Made by a program: the position numbers and the translations under genes
Assembly: GCA_947440735.1 (NCBI GenBank)
Contig: CANESA010000041.1
Span: 1 to 5,983, forward strand
Direction of reading: 5' to 3'
Length of the DNA: 5,983 nucleotides
DNA from: Candidatus Nanopelagicaceae bacterium
Lineage (GTDB): Bacteria > Actinomycetota > Actinomycetes > Nanopelagicales > Nanopelagicaceae
In this document: positions 5,478-5,983 of the stretch, one piece after another
How the letters are laid out: each line of letters begins with the position of its first letter
How positions within the stretch are numbered: the stretch's first letter is position 1
The notes under the pieces: model-generated
What the model saw: only the letters and a program-made list of their open reading frames with translations
Databases searched by the model: none
What the model was told of the DNA's origin: nothing

Positions 5478-5983
5478 ATGTCGATTAGAGATTTCACGCC
5501 GCGATCAAATCGTCGTCGCGTGCAATCTCAACGATCTAAAATTTTCCTCGGCGTAGTTCTCGCAGCAGCCATCCTGCTTCAAATTTCGTATCCCCTCCTA
5601 GATGGACGAGCACTCGAGATTTTTACTCTGCTGACTGTTTATTCTGGCGCAGCTGCGATGCTCTTACATGCTCGGATGAGCTTTGGAAATAAATTTGCTT
5701 TCACTTACCTCGCTATTACTGCCGTCTTTGCACTCATTATCGAAAGCATCGGAGTAAACACTGGTTGGCCTTTCGGTGTTTACGAATATAGCGAAACTCT
5801 TGGCTTGTTTATCTTCGATGTTCCACTTGTAGTGCTCTTTGCTTGGACGATGATGGCCTACCCCGCACTTGTTGCTGCTCGACGTATTGCCAGCGGCTGG
5901 GTATTTCTCTATGGCGGTGCAATTTTGATGGGTTGGGATCTCTTCTTAGATCCGCAGATGGTTACTGCTGGAAGATGGACGTG
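5478..5983 (+). CDS. cruF: CruF-type carotenoid hydratase (DUF422 / carotenoid biosynthesis family), 3' end missing
   Basis: This frame is open for 168 codons from the ATG at 5478 to the right edge. It encodes an integral membrane protein of the family that includes CruF, which adds water to the end-group double bond of acyclic or monocyclic carotenoids (1',2'-hydration). It is also related to bisanhydrobacterioruberin hydratase of haloarchaea. After a basic N-terminus (residues 8-21), hydrophobic segments lie at about 22-40, 47-64, 72-90, 108-126 and 141-155. The family signature is clear: ESIGVNTGWPFGVYEY (89-104), VPLVVLFAW (115-123), MMAYPAL (125-131) and WDLFLDPQMV (153-162). Complete proteins have roughly 240-300 residues, so about a third is missing. 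It follows the CrtA-like gene by 17 bp with only a weak AGGG ribosome site, and is surely in the same operon. Confidence 0.9.
   Translation, partial: MSIRDFTPRSNRRRVQSQRSKIFLGVVLAAAILLQISYPLLDGRALEIFTLLTVYSGAAAMLLHARMSFGNKFAFTYLAITAVFALIIESIGVNTGWPFGVYEYSETLGLFIFDVPLVVLFAWTMMAYPALVAARRIASGWVFLYGGAILMGWDLFLDPQMVTAGRWT

Overview
The window looks like a chromosomal segment of a moderate-GC actinobacterium. The best guess is a streamlined freshwater lineage of the acI / Nanopelagicales type. The guess rests on three things: the gene families (a DUF6504 gene beside a DnaE-family polymerase, an actinobacterial-style LexA box, a YbaK-like protein next to carotenoid genes), the roughly even base composition, and the very short intergenic gaps. 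No rRNA, tRNA, CRISPR array, insertion sequence or phage gene is visible. The taxonomic placement is inference.

Region 1 (1-1540, minus strand) is a two-gene DNA-damage operon. It has a small DUF6504 gene followed 7 bp later by a DnaE-family, probably error-prone, DNA polymerase that runs off the left edge. A perfect SOS box, TTCGAAC-N4-GTTCGAA, lies 32 bp upstream of the DUF6504 start. The operon is therefore very likely LexA-repressed and induced by DNA damage.

Region 2 (1541-1747) is a divergent intergenic region of about 207 bp. It holds the SOS box, a second and unrelated perfect 24-bp palindrome that looks like an operator for the rightward gene, candidate promoters for both directions, and a small hairpin in the doxX leader.

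Region 3 (1748-2999, plus strand) has a four-helix DoxX-family membrane protein, a strong intrinsic terminator with a GAAA tetraloop, and then a TauE/SafE-family membrane exporter 28 bp after the terminator. The exporter has no obvious promoter of its own, so it is probably transcribed by read-through.

Region 4 (3004-4233, minus strand) is an MFS transporter of the YbjJ-like type. It is convergent with the TauE gene, with only 4 bp between the stop codons, and divergent from the next gene.

Region 5 (4274-5983, plus strand) is a tight operon. It holds a YbaK/EbsC-type tRNA-editing-domain protein, a CrtA-like (spheroidene monooxygenase family) protein starting 2 bp after it, and then the N-terminal two thirds or so of a CruF-type carotenoid hydratase (DUF422) cut by the right edge. 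The last two point to modification of a carotenoid end group, which in such aquatic actinobacteria could serve photoprotection or a rhodopsin antenna. That last step is speculation.

No clearly undescribed system was found. The points most worth following are the SOS-controlled DUF6504-polymerase pair without visible imuA/imuB, the 24-bp palindrome in front of doxX, the terminator between doxX and tauE, and the CrtA-CruF pairing.
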